DNA from: Dendrobium chrysotoxum
Taxonomy: Eukaryota; Streptophyta; Magnoliopsida; Asparagales; Orchidaceae
Direction: 5' to 3'
Assembly (NCBI GenBank): GCA_019925795.1
Contig: CM034304.1
Span: forward strand, 4,155,471-4,219,470
DNA: 64,000 bases
Under the pieces are notes generated by a model, which did no database searches, had not been told where the DNA came from, and was given only the letters and a program-made list of their open reading frames with translations. Shown piece by piece: positions 47,393 through 60,961 of this stretch. How positions within the stretch are numbered: position 1 is the stretch's first letter; every line of letters begins with the position of its first letter. The translations under genes were made by a program, and so were the position numbers.

Positions 47393-50300
47393 TGAAAGGG
47401 TATGAATATGCCCATCACTAATAATGAAAATTGGCAGATTATATGTTGGGGTAGGAATATACCCATCATAGAGGATCAAAACATGAAGATCATGTAAAGG
47501 GGTCAGAATATGCCCATCACTGAGGATCAAAACAAAGAGATCATTTGATGGGGTAGGAATATACCCATTGCAGAGGATCAAAACTTGGAGATTGTATGAT
47601 GGGATAGAAATATGCTCATTATATAGGAATAAAAATTGGAGATCGTATAATTGGGAAGGAATAAGCCCATCATAGGGGATCGAAACTAGGAGTTCATATA
47701 ATGGGGTGGGAATATACCCATCATAGCGAATCAAAACTAAGAAATCATTTGATGGGGTAGGAATATGCCCATCACAGAGGATTAAAATAATCAGATCTTA
47801 TAATGGGGTTTGAATATACCCATCATAAAAGATCAAAATTGGGAGATCGTGTGATGGGGTAGAAATATGCCCAACATAGAGGATCAAGACAGGAAGATCA
47901 TATGATGGAGCATGAATATGCCCTTATAAAGGACTAAAATTGGGAGATCGTTTGATGGGGTCAGAATATACAAATCAAAGAGGATCAATATTGGGAGATC
48001 GTATCATGGGGTTGGAATATGCCCGTCACAATGGAACATTACTAGAAGATCATGAGATTGGTTAGGAATTTGCCCATTATAGAGGATCGAAATAATGAGA
48101 TCATGTGATGGGGTAGATATATGCCCATCATAGAAGATCAAAACTAGGAGATTGTATGATGGGGTAGGAAAATGCCCATCATAGAGGATCAAAACTAGGA
48201 CATCAGGTGACGGTTGAAATATGCCCATCTCAGAGGATCATGATTGGAAGATCATATGATGGGGTAGGAATATACCCATCACTGACAATCAAAACTAGGA
48301 GATTGTGTGATGGGGTAGGAATATACCCATCACAAAAGATCAAGACTCAGTCATGGTATGATGGGGTAGAAATATGCCCATCACAAAAGAACAAAACTAG
48401 GAGATCGTATGATGGGGTAGGAATATGCCAATCATAGAGGATCAAAATATGGAGATCAATGGATGGGGTAGGAAATTTTCACATCACAGAGGATCAAAAC
48501 TTGGAGATCATATGATATGGCAGGAATATGCCCATCATGGAGGATCGTAACTGGAAGATCATATGATGACGTAGGAATATTCCCATCAAAGAGGATTAAA
48601 ATAAAGAGATCGTATGACGGGGTAGAAGTATGCCCATCAAAAAGGATCCAAACTGGTAGATTATCTGATGGATAAGGAATAGGCCTATCATAGACGATCA
48701 AAATTTGGAGATCATACGATGGGGTAAGAATATGCCTATCAAGGAGGATTTAAATTGGAAGATCATATAAGAACGTAGCAATATGCCCATCACAGAGTAT
48801 CAAAATTGGGAGATCATAGGATGGGGTGGGAATAAGCCCTTCAAAGAGGATCAAAATAAGGAGATCATATGATGGGGTAAGAATATAACCATCATAGACA
48901 ATCAAAACTGGGAGATCGTGAGATGGGGTAGAAATATGCCCATCACAGAGGATCAAAACTTGGAGATAGTATGATGTGGTGGCAATATGCCCACCATAGA
49001 GGATGGAGACTGGGAGATCTTATGATGGGGTAGGAATATGCTTATCATAGAGGATCAAAATGGGGAGATTATGTGATGGGGTATGAACAAATCTATCACA
49101 GAGGATCAAAACTGGGAGATCAAATGATGGAGTATGAATATGCCCATCACAAAGGATCACAACTTGTATATCATATGATGGGGTAGGAATATACACATCA
49201 CAAAGAATCAAAATTGCGAGATCATATGATGATGTGGGAATATGCTCCTCATAGAGGATCAAAACTGGGAGATCGTATGATGGGTTTGGAAAATCAACAT
49301 CACAGAGGATCAAGACTGGAAGATCGTATGACAGGTTAAGAATATGGCCATCACAGAGGATCAAAATTGGGAGATCGTATGATTGGGTAGGAATATGCCC
49401 ATTATAGAGGAATAAAATTGGGAGATCATATGATGGGGTAAGAAGATGCCCATTATAGAGGTTCAAAATTAGGAGATTGTATGATGGGTTAGGAATATGC
49501 CCATCACATTGGATCAAAACTAGGAGATCATATAATGGGGTAGGAATATGCCCATTACAAAGGATCGAATCTGGGAGATCATATGGTGGAGTAGGAATAT
49601 GCCCATAAAAAAGGATCAAAACTAGGAGATCATATGATGTGGTATGAATATGCCCATCACAAAAGATTAAAATTGGGAGATCGTATTATGGGGTAGGAAT
49701 ATGCCCATCACATTAGATTAAAACTAAGAGATCATATGATGGGGTAGGAATATGCCATTACAAAGGATTAAAACATTGAGATCGTATTATATTGTATGAA
49801 TATGCCCACTAAAGAGGATAAAAAATGGGAGATCATCTGATGTGGTGGGAATATCTCTATTACAAAGGATCGAAACTGTTAGATCATATACTGGGATAAG
49901 AATATGCCTGTTACATGGAATCAAAATTGAGAGATCATATGATGGGGTAGTAATATGCCCATCACATAGGATTGAAACTGGGAGATCATATGCTGGGGTG
50001 GGAATAAACTCATCATGGAGGATCAAAACTGAGAGATCATATGGTGAGGTAGGAATATTCTTAACATAGAGGATTAAAATTGGGAGATCATATAATGGGG
50101 TAAGAATATGCCCATCATAGGGCATAAAAATTGGCAGATCTATGATAGGGTAGGAATATACCCATCACAGAGGAGTAAAACTAGGAGATCGTTTGATGGG
50201 TAGGAATATGCCCATCACAGAGAATTAAAACTGGGAGATTATATGATGGGGTGGGAATATTCCCATCATAGAGAATTGAGACTTGAAGATCTCATAATGG

Positions 50301-52044
50301 GTTAGAAATATGAACATTACAGAGGATCAAAACTTAGAGATCTTATGAAGGGGTAGGAATAAGCCCTTAATATAGGATCAAAATTGGGAGATTATATGAT
50401 GGTGTAGGAATATGCCCATCGTAAAGGAACAAAAATGGGAGGTGGAATAATGGGGAAGGAATATGCTGATCACAGTGGATAAAAACTTGGAGATTATATG
50501 ATGGGGTAGGAATATGCCCATCATAGAGGATGAAAATAAGGAGATCATATAATGGGGTAGGAATATGCTCATCATAAAGGGTCAAAATTGGGAGATCATA
50601 TGATGGGGTAGAAATATGTTGATTATAAATGATAAAAACTAGGAGATCATGTAATGGTGTAGGAATATACCCATCATAGTGGATCAAAATTGGGATATCA
50701 TATGATTGGGTAGGAATATGCCCATCGTAGAGGACCAAAATAAGGAGATCATAAGATGGGGTAAGAATATGCTCATTACTAGGGATCAAAACTGGGAGAT
50801 TATATAATGGGGTAGGAATATACCCATCATAGAGAATAAAAAGTAGGAGATCATTTGATGGGGTAGGATTATGCCCATCACAGAGGAATAAAATTGGGAG
50901 ATCATATGATGGGGTAAGAATATGCCCATTATAGAGGATCAAAATTGGGAGATCATTTTATGGGGTAGGAATATGCCCATCACATTGGATGAAAATTAAG
51001 AAATCTTATGATGGGATAGGAATATGCCCATCACAGAGGATCAAATATGGGAGATCATATGATAGGGTATAAATATGCCCATCAAAGAGGATGAAAACTA
51101 GGAGATCATAAGATGGGGTAAAAGTATGCCCATCACAGAGGATCAAAATTGAGAGATTGCTTAATGGGGAGGAATATGCCCATCACATTAAATCAAAACT
51201 AGGAGATTATATGATGGGTTAGGAATATGCCCATCATAGAGGATCAAAATTGGGAGATCGTATGATAGGGTTGGAATACACCAATCAAAGAGGATCAAAA
51301 TTGGGAGAATGTATGATGTGATGGGAATATGCGTATTGCAAAGGATCTAAACTGGTAGATAATATAATGGGATAGAAATATGCCCATCACAGAGGATCAA
51401 AATTGAGAGATCATATGATGGGGTAGGAACATGCCCATCACAGAGGATCAAAATTGGGAGACCATATGATGGGGTGGGAATATACACATCACAGAGGGTC
51501 AAAACTAGGAGATCATATATTGGGGTAAGAATATTTATATCATAGAGGATCAAAACTAGAAGATCGTATAATGGGGTAGGAATATGCCCATCATAGAGCA
51601 TAAAAACTGGTAGATCTATGATGGGGTAGGAATATACCCATCACAGTGGAGTGAAACTAGGAGATTGTGTCATGGGATAGGAATATGCCCATCATAGAGG
51701 ATCAAAACTGGGAGATCGTATGATGGGGTGGAAATATGCCAATCATAGGGAATCGAGACTTAGAGATTTTATGATGGGTTAGGAATATGCCCATTACAGA
51801 ACCTCAAAAGTGGGAGATCTTATGTAGGGGTCGGAATATGCCCTTCATAGAGGATCAAAACTATAAGATCGTATAATGGGGTTGGAATAGGCTTATCACA
51901 AGAGATAAAAACTGGGAGATCATATGGTGGGGTAGGAATAAGCTCTTCACAGAGGATGAAAATTTGGATATTATGTGATGGGGTAGGAATATACCCATCA
52001 CCAAGGATCAAAACAGGAAGATCGTATGATGTGGTGGGAATATA

Positions 52045-52903
52045 ATTGACCTCATTTTTATATGAGGTCACTAAGACTAATCCAAACCCTAGGATTTTCC
52101 AAGATCTTCAATCAATCCAAAACAAATCCATATTTCAAATCAAAATTTAAGGTTCAAAAGCCTTTTCCAATGAATTTTGAAACATTTCTAACCCAAATCA
52201 AATGACCCCCGATTCATGATATATCAATTGCATATTGATTATGCATGTCGCTAGGATCTACCCTCCAAATTTGAGCTCAATCTACGATCTCTAACATTAA
52301 AAATTAGATTGAAATCTAACGGCTGTAAAACATTCAAATATTTATGGCCTATGTCATTGGACCTGCTACCTAGTGGATTTTGACCTTGGAGCCATTTCCA
52401 AACCCTCTGATTACATACTAGCCCTTGATTATCATATGTTAAACATTAAACTACTATTTGGGGGACTAATTTTGACACTTAGTTGATAAGGGGCTAAAAT
52501 GACCAAAATACCCTTAGGGGTATGAACAGTCATTTCGAATTAAATGATCCTATCTTTTGATGGAACCACTTCCATTCAACTCCAAAACATTTAAACAAAC
52601 CTGTTTGACCAAATCCCTGCCCTTGGGTCAACCTGGTTGACCAAGTCAAATAGGGTTGACCAAAATACCCTTTTAGGGTCTGAATAGTCATTTTGACTAA
52701 ATTAAATTCTCTAAACCTTGGGATGACCTCCAACATACTTAGAATATCATTTCAAATTAGTTGAACCCTAATTTAGATTTTGGGTCAACCCAGTTGACCA
52801 AGTCAACCCAAGTTGACCAAAAAGTACTTTAAGGGTTTAAATGGGTTTTTTTAACCCATTCAACCTATTTAACCTATTTAAATCAAATTATTATCTTTAA
52901 CCC
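52045..52903. other. Unknown 859-bp non-satellite segment inside the array
   Basis: The sequence is unrelated to satellite or Sirevirus. It starts next to a perfect 9-bp hairpin, TGACCTCAT-TTTTAT-ATGAGGTCA (52047-52070). It is rich in TTGACC/GGTCAA words, and ACCAAAATACCCTT recurs at about 52503 and 52661 with similar following sequence, suggesting an internal duplication of about 160 bp. The flanking satellite resumes almost in phase, with about 6-7 bp of one unit missing and no target duplication. No convincing ORF and no terminal repeats were seen. Confidence 0.85.
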
Positions 52904-55900
52904 CACAGAGGATTGAAACTGGAAGATTGTTTGATGGGGTAGGAAAATTCCCATCATAGAGGATCGAAGCTTTGAGATTGTATGATGGGGTTGAAACACA
53001 CCCATCACAAAGGATCAAAACTTAGAGATCATGTGATGGGGTAGAAATATGCCCAACATAGAGGATCAAGAATGGAAAATCATATTATAGGGTAGGGATA
53101 TGCCAATCATAGAGGATCAAAATTGGGAGATCGTTTGATTGGGTAGGAATATACGTATTATAGAGGATCAAAACTGGGAGATCGTATGATGAGGCAGGAA
53201 TTTTCCCATCACAAAGGAACATTATTGGGGGACCATAAGATCAGGTAGGAATACTCCCATTTTAGAGGATCAAAATAAGGAGATCATATGATGGGCTACG
53301 AACACGCCCATCATACAAGATCAAAATTAGGAGACCATATGATGGGGTAGGAAATGCCATCCACAGAGGATCAAAATTGGGAGCTGGTGTGAGGGGTTGA
53401 AATATGCCCGTCATAGAAGATCAAGATTGGAAGATCATATGATGGGGTAGGAATTTGCCCATCAGAAAGGATCAAAACAAGAAGTTCATATGATGGGGTA
53501 GGAGTATGTTCAGCATAGAGGATCAAAACTAGGAGATCATCTGATAGGGTAGGAATATGCCCATTATAGAGGAACAAAAATGTGAGATGGTATAATGGGA
53601 AAGGAATATGCCCTTCACAGAGGATCAAAACTAGGAATATGCCCATCATTGAATATTGAAATTGGTAGATCATATGATGGGTTAGAATATGCCCATCACA
53701 GAGGATTGAAATAGGAAGATCATATAAAGGGGTAGGAATATGCCCATTATAGAGGATCGAAACTAGGAGATCAATTGATAGTGTAGGAATATGCTCATCA
53801 CAGAGGAAAAAAAATAAGAGATCATATAGCTGGGTAGGAATATGCCCATCACAGAGGATCAAAACTAGCAGTTCATATGTTGGGGTAGGAATAATCCCAT
53901 CACAGAGGATCAGAACTAGGAGACGTACGATGGGGTACAAAATTATTCCCATCACAGAGGATCAAAACTAGGAGACGTATGATGGGGTAGGAATATTCCC
54001 ATTACAGAGGATCAGAACTAGGAGATTATTTGATGGGGTAGGAATATGCCCATCATATAGGATCAAAATAAGGATATTGTATAATGGGGTAGGAATATAC
54101 CCATCATAAAGGAACCAAACTATGATATCATGTGATGGGGTAGAAATATACCCAATATAGAGGATCAAGACTGGAAGATCATATGATGGGGTAGGAATAT
54201 ATCCTTCACAGAGGATCAAAAGTAGGAGATCGTATGATGGTGTAGGAATATACAAATTATAGAAGATCAAAATTGGAAGAACATATGAAGGGGCAGGAAT
54301 ATGCCCATCATAGAGGAACATTACTAGGAGAACGTGAGATCGGGTAAGAATATGTCCATTATAAAGGATCGAAACTAGGAGATCCCATGATGGGGTAGGA
54401 TTATGCCCATCATAGAAGAGCAAAACTAGGAGATCGTATGATGGGGTAGGAAAGTGCCTATCATAGTGGATCAAAACTAGGAGATCATGTGATGGGTTAA
54501 AATATGTCCATCATAGAGGATCAAGACTGGAAGGTCATATGAAGGGGAAGGAATATGCTAATCATAAAGAATGAAAAATGTGAGATCGTATGATAGGGTA
54601 GGAATATACCCATCAAAGAGGATCAAAACTAGGAGATCGCTTGATGGGGTATGAATATGCGGATCAAAGAGGAATAAAACTAGGAGATCTATGATGGGGT
54701 AGGAATATGCCCATCATAGAGCATAAAAACTAAAAGATCATATGATAGGGTAGGAATATGCCCCTCATAGAGGATCGAAACTAGAAGATCGTATGATTGG
54801 GTAGGAATATGCCCATCAAGGATGATCAGAACTAGGAGATGGTATGATGGGGTAGAAATATGCCCATCATAAAGGATCCAAATGGGTAGATTATATGATG
54901 GGGAAGGAATATGGCCCTCATAGAGGATCAAACCTGTGAGATCATATGATGGGATAAGAATATGCCTATCACAGATTATTAAAATTAGGAGATCATATGA
55001 TGGGGTAGGAATATGCTCATCTTAGAGGATCAAAACTGGGAGATCATATGATGGGGTGGGAATATGCCCTTCAAAGAGGATCAAAATAAGAAGATCGTAT
55101 GATGGTGTTGGAATATACCCATCATAGATGATCAAAATTGGGAGATCATGTGATGGGGTAGAAATATGTCCACTATAGAGGGTTAAAACTGTGAGATCAT
55201 ATGATGGGGCAGCAATATGCCCATCATAGAGGATAGAGACTGGGGATCTTATGATGGAGTAGGAATATGCCTATCATTAAGGATCGAAATTAGGAGATCT
55301 TATGATGGGGTAGGAACATGCCTACCACAGAGAATCAAAACTGGGAGATCATATGATGGGGTAGGAATATGCCCATCATAAAGGATCTAAATTGGTAGAT
55401 CATATGATGGGGTAGGAATATACCCATCCTAAAGCATTAAAATTGGGAGATCATATGATGATGTAGGAATATGGCCCTCATATAGGATCAAAACTAGGTG
55501 ATCATATGATGGGGCAGGAATAGACCTATCACAGAGGATCAAAACTGAGAGATCATATAATGGGGTAGGAATAAGCCCATCACAAAGTATCAAAATTAGG
55601 AGATCATATAATGGGACAGGAATATACCCAATATCAAGGATCAAAACTAAGAGATCATATGATGTGGTAGGAATATGCCCATCACAGATGATCAAAATTG
55701 GGAGATCATATGATGGGGTAGGAATATACCCATCATAAAGGATCAAAATTGGGAGATCCTATGAAGGGGTAGAAATATGCCTTTCACAAAGGAACATTAC
55801 TGGGAGATTATGAGATTGGGTAGGAATACACTCATTATAGAGGATTGAAACTAGGAAATCATATAATGGGGTAGGATTATACCCATAACAGAAGATCAAA

Positions 55901-58900
55901 ACTTGGAGATCGTGTTATGGGGTAGGAAAATGCCCATCACAGAGGATCAAAATTGGGAGATCGTGTAAGGCGTTGAAATATGCCCATTATAAATGATCAA
56001 GACTAGAAGATCATAAGATGGGGTAGGAATATACCCATCATAGACGATCAAAACTGGGAGATCATATGATGGGGTAGGAATATACTTGTCATAGAGGATC
56101 AAAAAATGGGAGATCACATGATGGGTTTGGAATATGCCCATCATAGAGGAACAGAACTAGGAGATAGTATCATGGGGTAGGAATATGCCCGTGAGAGAGG
56201 ATTGAATCTGAGAGATCTTTGCATGGGATAGGAATATGCCCATTAGAGAGGATAAAAACTAGGAGATCGTATGATAGGGTAGGAATATGTCCATCATAGA
56301 GGATAGAAACTCGGAGATCACATGATGGGGGGAAATATGCCCATCAAAGGAGACAAAAACTAGGAGATCATATGATGGGGTAGAAATATGCCCATCATAA
56401 AGGATCCAAATTGGTAGATTATATGATGGGAAAGAAATATGCCTATCACAGAGGATCAAAACTGGGAGATCATATGATGGGGTAGGAATATGCCTATCAT
56501 AGAGGATTAAAATTGGGAGATCATATGATGGGGTAGGAATATGCTCATCATAGAGGATCAAAACTGGGAAATCATATGATAAGGTAGGAATATGCCCATT
56601 AAAGACGATAAGAACTAGAAGATTATATGATGGTGTAGGAATATGCTTATCACAGAGGATCAAATCTTGGAGATCATATGATGGGGTAGGAATATTTCAA
56701 TTTTAGAGGATGAAAACTAGTAGATCATTTGATGGGGTACGAATAAGCTCCTTATAGAGGATCAAAAATGGGAGATCATATGATGGGGTAGAAATATGCC
56801 CATCACAGAGGATCAAGACTAGGAGATCATATGATGGGGAAGGAATATGCCCATCATAGAGAATCAAATCAGGAAGATCATATGATGGGGTAGGAATATG
56901 CCCATCAATGAGGATAAAAACTAAGAGATCATATGATGGCGTAGGAATATACCAATCACAAAGTAATGAGAATAGGAGATCATTTTATGGGGTCTGGGAA
57001 CAAAAATAGGAGATCATATAATTAGGTAGGAATAGGCGCATCACAGAGGATCAAAATTAAGAGTTCATATGATGGGGTGGGATTATACCCATCAAAGTGG
57101 TTCAAAACTAGGAGATTGTATGATGGGGTTTGAATATGCCCATCAAAGAGAATCAAACTAGGAGATTGTTTGATGGGGTAGGAAAATGCCCATCATAGAG
57201 GATCAAAACTATGAAATTGTATGATGGGGTTAAAATATACCCATCATAAAGGATCAAAACTGGGAGATCATTCGATGGGGTAGAAATATGCCGAACATAG
57301 AGGATCAAGACTGGAGGATCATATAATAGGGTAGGAACATGCCCATCAAATAAGATCAAAATTATGATATCATTTGATTGGGTAGGAATATATGTATCAC
57401 AAAGGGTCAAAACTCAGAGATCATATGATGAGGTAGGAATATACCGATCAGAGAGGAACATTATTGGGAGATCATGAGATCAGGTAGGAATATACCCATT
57501 ATAAAGGATCGAAATAAGGAGATCATATGATGCGGTAGGAAAATGCCCATCACAGAGGATCAAAATTGGGAGATCATATGTGGGGTTGAAATATGCCAAT
57601 CATAGAGGATCAAGATAGGAAGATCATATGATGGGGTAGGACTATGCCCATCATAAAGGGTCGAAACAAGGAGATCATATGATGGGGTAGGCGTATGCCC
57701 ATCATAGAGGATTCAAACTGGGAGAACATATGATATGGTAGGAATATGCTCACCATAGATGAATAAAAAAGTGAGATGGTATAACGGGGAAGGAATATGC
57801 CCTTCATAGAGAATCGAAATTAGGAGATCATATAATGGGGTAGGAATATGCCCATCATTGAGGATTGAAATTGGCAGATCATATGATAGGGTAGGAATAT
57901 GCCCATCATAAAGGATCATTATTGGAAGATCATGAGATCGGGGAAGAATATGCACATTATAGAGGATCAAAATTACTCATCACAGAGGATTAAAATTGGG
58001 AGATCGTATGATGGGGTAGGAATGAACCCATCATAGAGGATGAAAATTGGGAGATCGTATGAAGGGGTAGGAATATGCCCATCATAGAAGAACATTATTA
58101 GAAGATCGTGAGATCGAGGAAGAATATGCACATTAAAGAGGATCAAAACTAGGAGATCACATGATGGCCTAGGAATATGCCCATCACAAAAGATCAAAAC
58201 TAGGAGATCGTATGATGGGGTAGGAAAAAGCCCATCATAGAGGATCAAAAGTAGGAGATCATATGATGGGTTAAAATATGCCCATCATAGAGGATCAGGA
58301 CTAGAAGGTCATATGATCAGGTAGGAATATGCCCATCACAGAGGATAGAAACTATGAGATCGTATGATAGGGTAGGAAAATACCCATCAAAGAGGATCGA
58401 AACTAGGAGATCACTTGATAGGGTATGAATATGTCTATCACAGAGGATTAAAACTGGGAGATTATTTGATTGGGTAGGAATATGCCAATCATAGAGGTTA
58501 GAAACTAGGAGATCGTATGATAGGGTAGGACTACGCCCATCATAGAGAATCAAAACTAAGAGATCGTATGATGGGGTAGGATTTTACCCATTAAAGTCGA
58601 TCAAAACTAGGAGATCATATAATGGGGTAGAAATATGCCCATCATAAAGGATCAAAGCTTGGAGATCATAAGACGGGGTGATAATATGGCCATCATATAG
58701 GATTAGGACTGAGAGATCTTATGATGGGGTAGGAATATGCCCATCATAGAGGATCAAAATTTGGAGAACGTATGATGGGTTAGAACATGCCTATCACAGA
58801 GGATCAAAACTAAGAGATGGTATGATGGGGTAGGAATATGCCCATCATAAAGGATCCAAACTAGTAGATACTATGATGGGGTAGGAATATGCCCCTCATG

Positions 58901-59227
58901 AGGAACAAAACTAGGAGATCGTATGATGGGGTAGAAATATGCCCATCATAGAGGATCAAAACTAGGAGATCAATGGATGGGGTAGGAATATACACATCAT
59001 AGAGGATAAAAACTAGGAGATCATATGATAGGGTAGGAATATGCTTATCATAGAGGATCGAGACTAGGAGACCATATGATGGGGTAAGAATATGCCCATC
59101 AAAGAGGATTAAATCTAGGAGATCATATGATGGGGTATAAATATGCCCATCATAAAGGATCCAAACTAGTAGATTATATAATAGGGAAGGAATATGCCTA
59201 TCATAGAGGATAAAAACTGGGAGATCA
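52904..59227 (+). repeat. 51-bp satellite, array 4 (about 124 units)
   Basis: Forward orientation throughout, with the exact 51-bp step checked at 56476, 56527 and 56578 (starts of GATGGGG/GATGGGG-type blocks). It ends at GGGAGATCA, immediately before the LTR of element D. No gene is supported. Confidence 0.96.
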
Positions 59228-59600
59228 TGAAAGTTCGATAGGGATGTTAAGCCCTAGTGAACTAGTCCCGAGGCTAACCAAGAGGGGGGGTGAATTGGTT
59301 ATTTAAAAATTTCACGATAACTACAAAAATCTTTTCGATACTTAGCAGCGGAAACAAGTAAACAATAACGAAAAGATCAACCAACGATATTCACCCAAGC
59401 AGTTTATATTCAAAAGTAAAATGCAAAACTGAATAAAAAAAAGCAAACCAGATTTTATAGTGGTTCGGTCAACTTGACCTACGTCCACTCCCCGGAGCCT
59501 CCCCTCCGGGTATTGCACTAAACGAAAGTGACTCTCCTTTTGCTCCCACAGCAAGGCGGAGAAGCCTGTACAAAACACCTCCTTTTCACCACACGGTGAG

Positions 59601-59721
59601 GCAGAGAACCCGACCTCCTTTCGCTTCCTCCTGAAGCAGGCAGAGAACCTTCGAACTCCTTTTGCTTCCACCTGAAGCGGGCAGAGAACCCACGAACTCC
59701 TTTCGCTTCCTCCTGAAGCGG
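59601..59721 (-). repeat. 41-bp LTR minisatellite, three units (element D)
   Basis: GCAGAGAACC starts units at 59601 (39 bp), 59640 (41 bp) and 59681 (41 bp), and a fourth start at 59722 leads out. B has two units and C one. Confidence 0.88.
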
Positions 59722-60002
59722 GCAGAGAACCCGGATCTTCTTGCGAACGATCCTCCCACGAAGAACACCGACTAGACGACAGACGACGAGCGGAGAAGAT
59801 GACTCTGATCCGTGCTTGGAGCAACCTTAGTGAATCCCTCACTAACTCCCCCTCACAAGATCTCTTCTCTCTCTCCCAACTCTCTCTCTCTCTCTAGGAT
59901 TTCTCAGGGAAGGAAGGCAGCAAAAGATTTTTCCAAATCTAGGAAAAAGTTCTTTTAAAGGAGGGCTTAAAATTTGCCCTAAATCTCAACTTGTCGGCCA
60001 AG

Positions 60003-60696
60003 ATCGTCCAGGACGATCGGTAGATCGTCCTGTACGATCAGTTCAAATTCAGCTGTTTCAGCCTGGACGATCTGGCTCTTCTGGACGATCAGTAGAAAAA
60101 GTTGTTCATATCGTCCCGTACGATCCTGCGATCGTCCGGGACGATTAGTTCAAATTGAAGGAAATCGTCTAGAAGACAGTTCGGGTCGTCCAGAGAAATC
60201 TGTGCTGGACGACCAAAAAATGACTTGATCGTCTCGTACGATAGGGTAATCGTCCGGTACGATTAGTTCAAAAAGGCCCCAAATCATCCTGTACATAGTT
60301 CTGGACGTACAGCTGAAATGCACAAGACGATCACGATCGTCCGGGACGATCCTGCGATCGTCCAGGACGATGTGATCGTATCAATTAAACATTAATTGCT
60401 TTCCTTAATTACCAGACTAATTTAGGCATGATTGTAGTGCATCGTCCAGGACGATACACGTATCGTCCGGGACGATCAGACCAAAATACTTAAAATAAAA
60501 CTTGCCTAACTTAATCTGGCGGCTGGAAATTTCTGATTTGAGCATATCGTCCCGTACGATCCAAAGATCGTCCAGGACGATCTGCTTAATCAGACCCTCT
60601 TAACTCAGTCGCCCTAATTAGGGTTTCTGTTTTAACTGGATCGTCCAGGACGATGCTACTATCGTCCAGGACGATGCTACTATCGTCCAGGACGAT
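60003..60696 (-). promoter_or_regulatory. Phased palindromes in U3 of element D, including a triplet
   Basis: Seven groups are present, all with 6-bp spacers, for example 60003/60024. The group nearest the outer LTR end is a triplet at 60640, 60661 and 60682 with identical GCTACT spacers, an exact 21-bp tandem duplication. Nearly all CpGs are intact. Half-sites are ATCGTCC or ATCGTAC. Confidence 0.9.
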
Positions 60697-60947
60697 CTGA
60701 ACAAAATTTTAACAGAAACTCTAATTCACTCAATCTCTCTCCCTGAGTGTGTGTGTGCAAGGTTACTTAGCTAGGGAATCAGTTACATTACAATTGACTC
60801 AATAAAAGAAAAAATCATACATTTGACACACTTGGACCCGATCTTGAGTTGGCTTGAGTAGCTTGCGGTCTTTTGTGCCTGAAACTGATTAGCCAAGAAA
60901 AACACACTGGAAACATGTTTGTCATCATCAAAACCAGATTTGCAACA

Positions 60948-60961
60948 ATCTCCCCCTTTTT
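60948..60961 (-). other. Polypurine tract next to 3' LTR (element D)
   Basis: The reverse strand reads AAAAAGGGGGAGAT, touching the LTR at 60947. A second tract is at 61131-61142 (AAAAGGGGGAGT). Both match the pair in B and C. Confidence 0.85.

Larger units (their letters stand above)
37918..52044 (+). repeat. 51-bp satellite, array 3 (about 277 units), with an inverted block
   Basis: Same unit as arrays 1 and 2. Orientation is forward at 37918-44159 and 47393-52044 and reversed at about 44160-47392. The phase of successive GATGGGG blocks steps by 51 bp. Many units share variant motifs in blocks, showing local amplification. Long open frames on both strands here follow from the 17-codon period and are not called as genes. 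The array ends at GAATAT, where unrelated sequence begins. Confidence 0.96.
59228..60947 (-). repeat. 3' LTR of element D (1,720 bp)
   Basis: On the reverse strand it reads TGTTGCAAATC (ending at 60947) to CTTTCA (59228). It is about 58 bp longer than the LTR of B. One extra 41-bp minisatellite unit and one extra 21-bp palindrome unit explain nearly all of this. The TATA position reads TTTAAAAG near 59953-59960. A GA-rich leader lies near 59860-59900. Confidence 0.95.

Noticed and set aside
52530..52736. A 68-codon ORF in the foreign segment
   Set aside because: It is short, runs across the TTGACC-rich duplicated stretch, and has no recognisable domain or conserved context.
52045..52903. Helitron or MITE
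   Set aside because: The edge hairpin suggests a Helitron 3' end, but there is no CTRR end or TC start at suitable places. No terminal inverted repeats and no target duplication were seen.
7594..59000. Many ORFs of 60-199 codons with the PTPSYDL/YDGHIPTP-type repeat on both strands of the satellite
   Set aside because: They follow from a 51-bp (17-codon) period lacking stops in several frames. They start and stop at random variant units, occur on both strands, and show no start context or domain, so they are not listed as genes.
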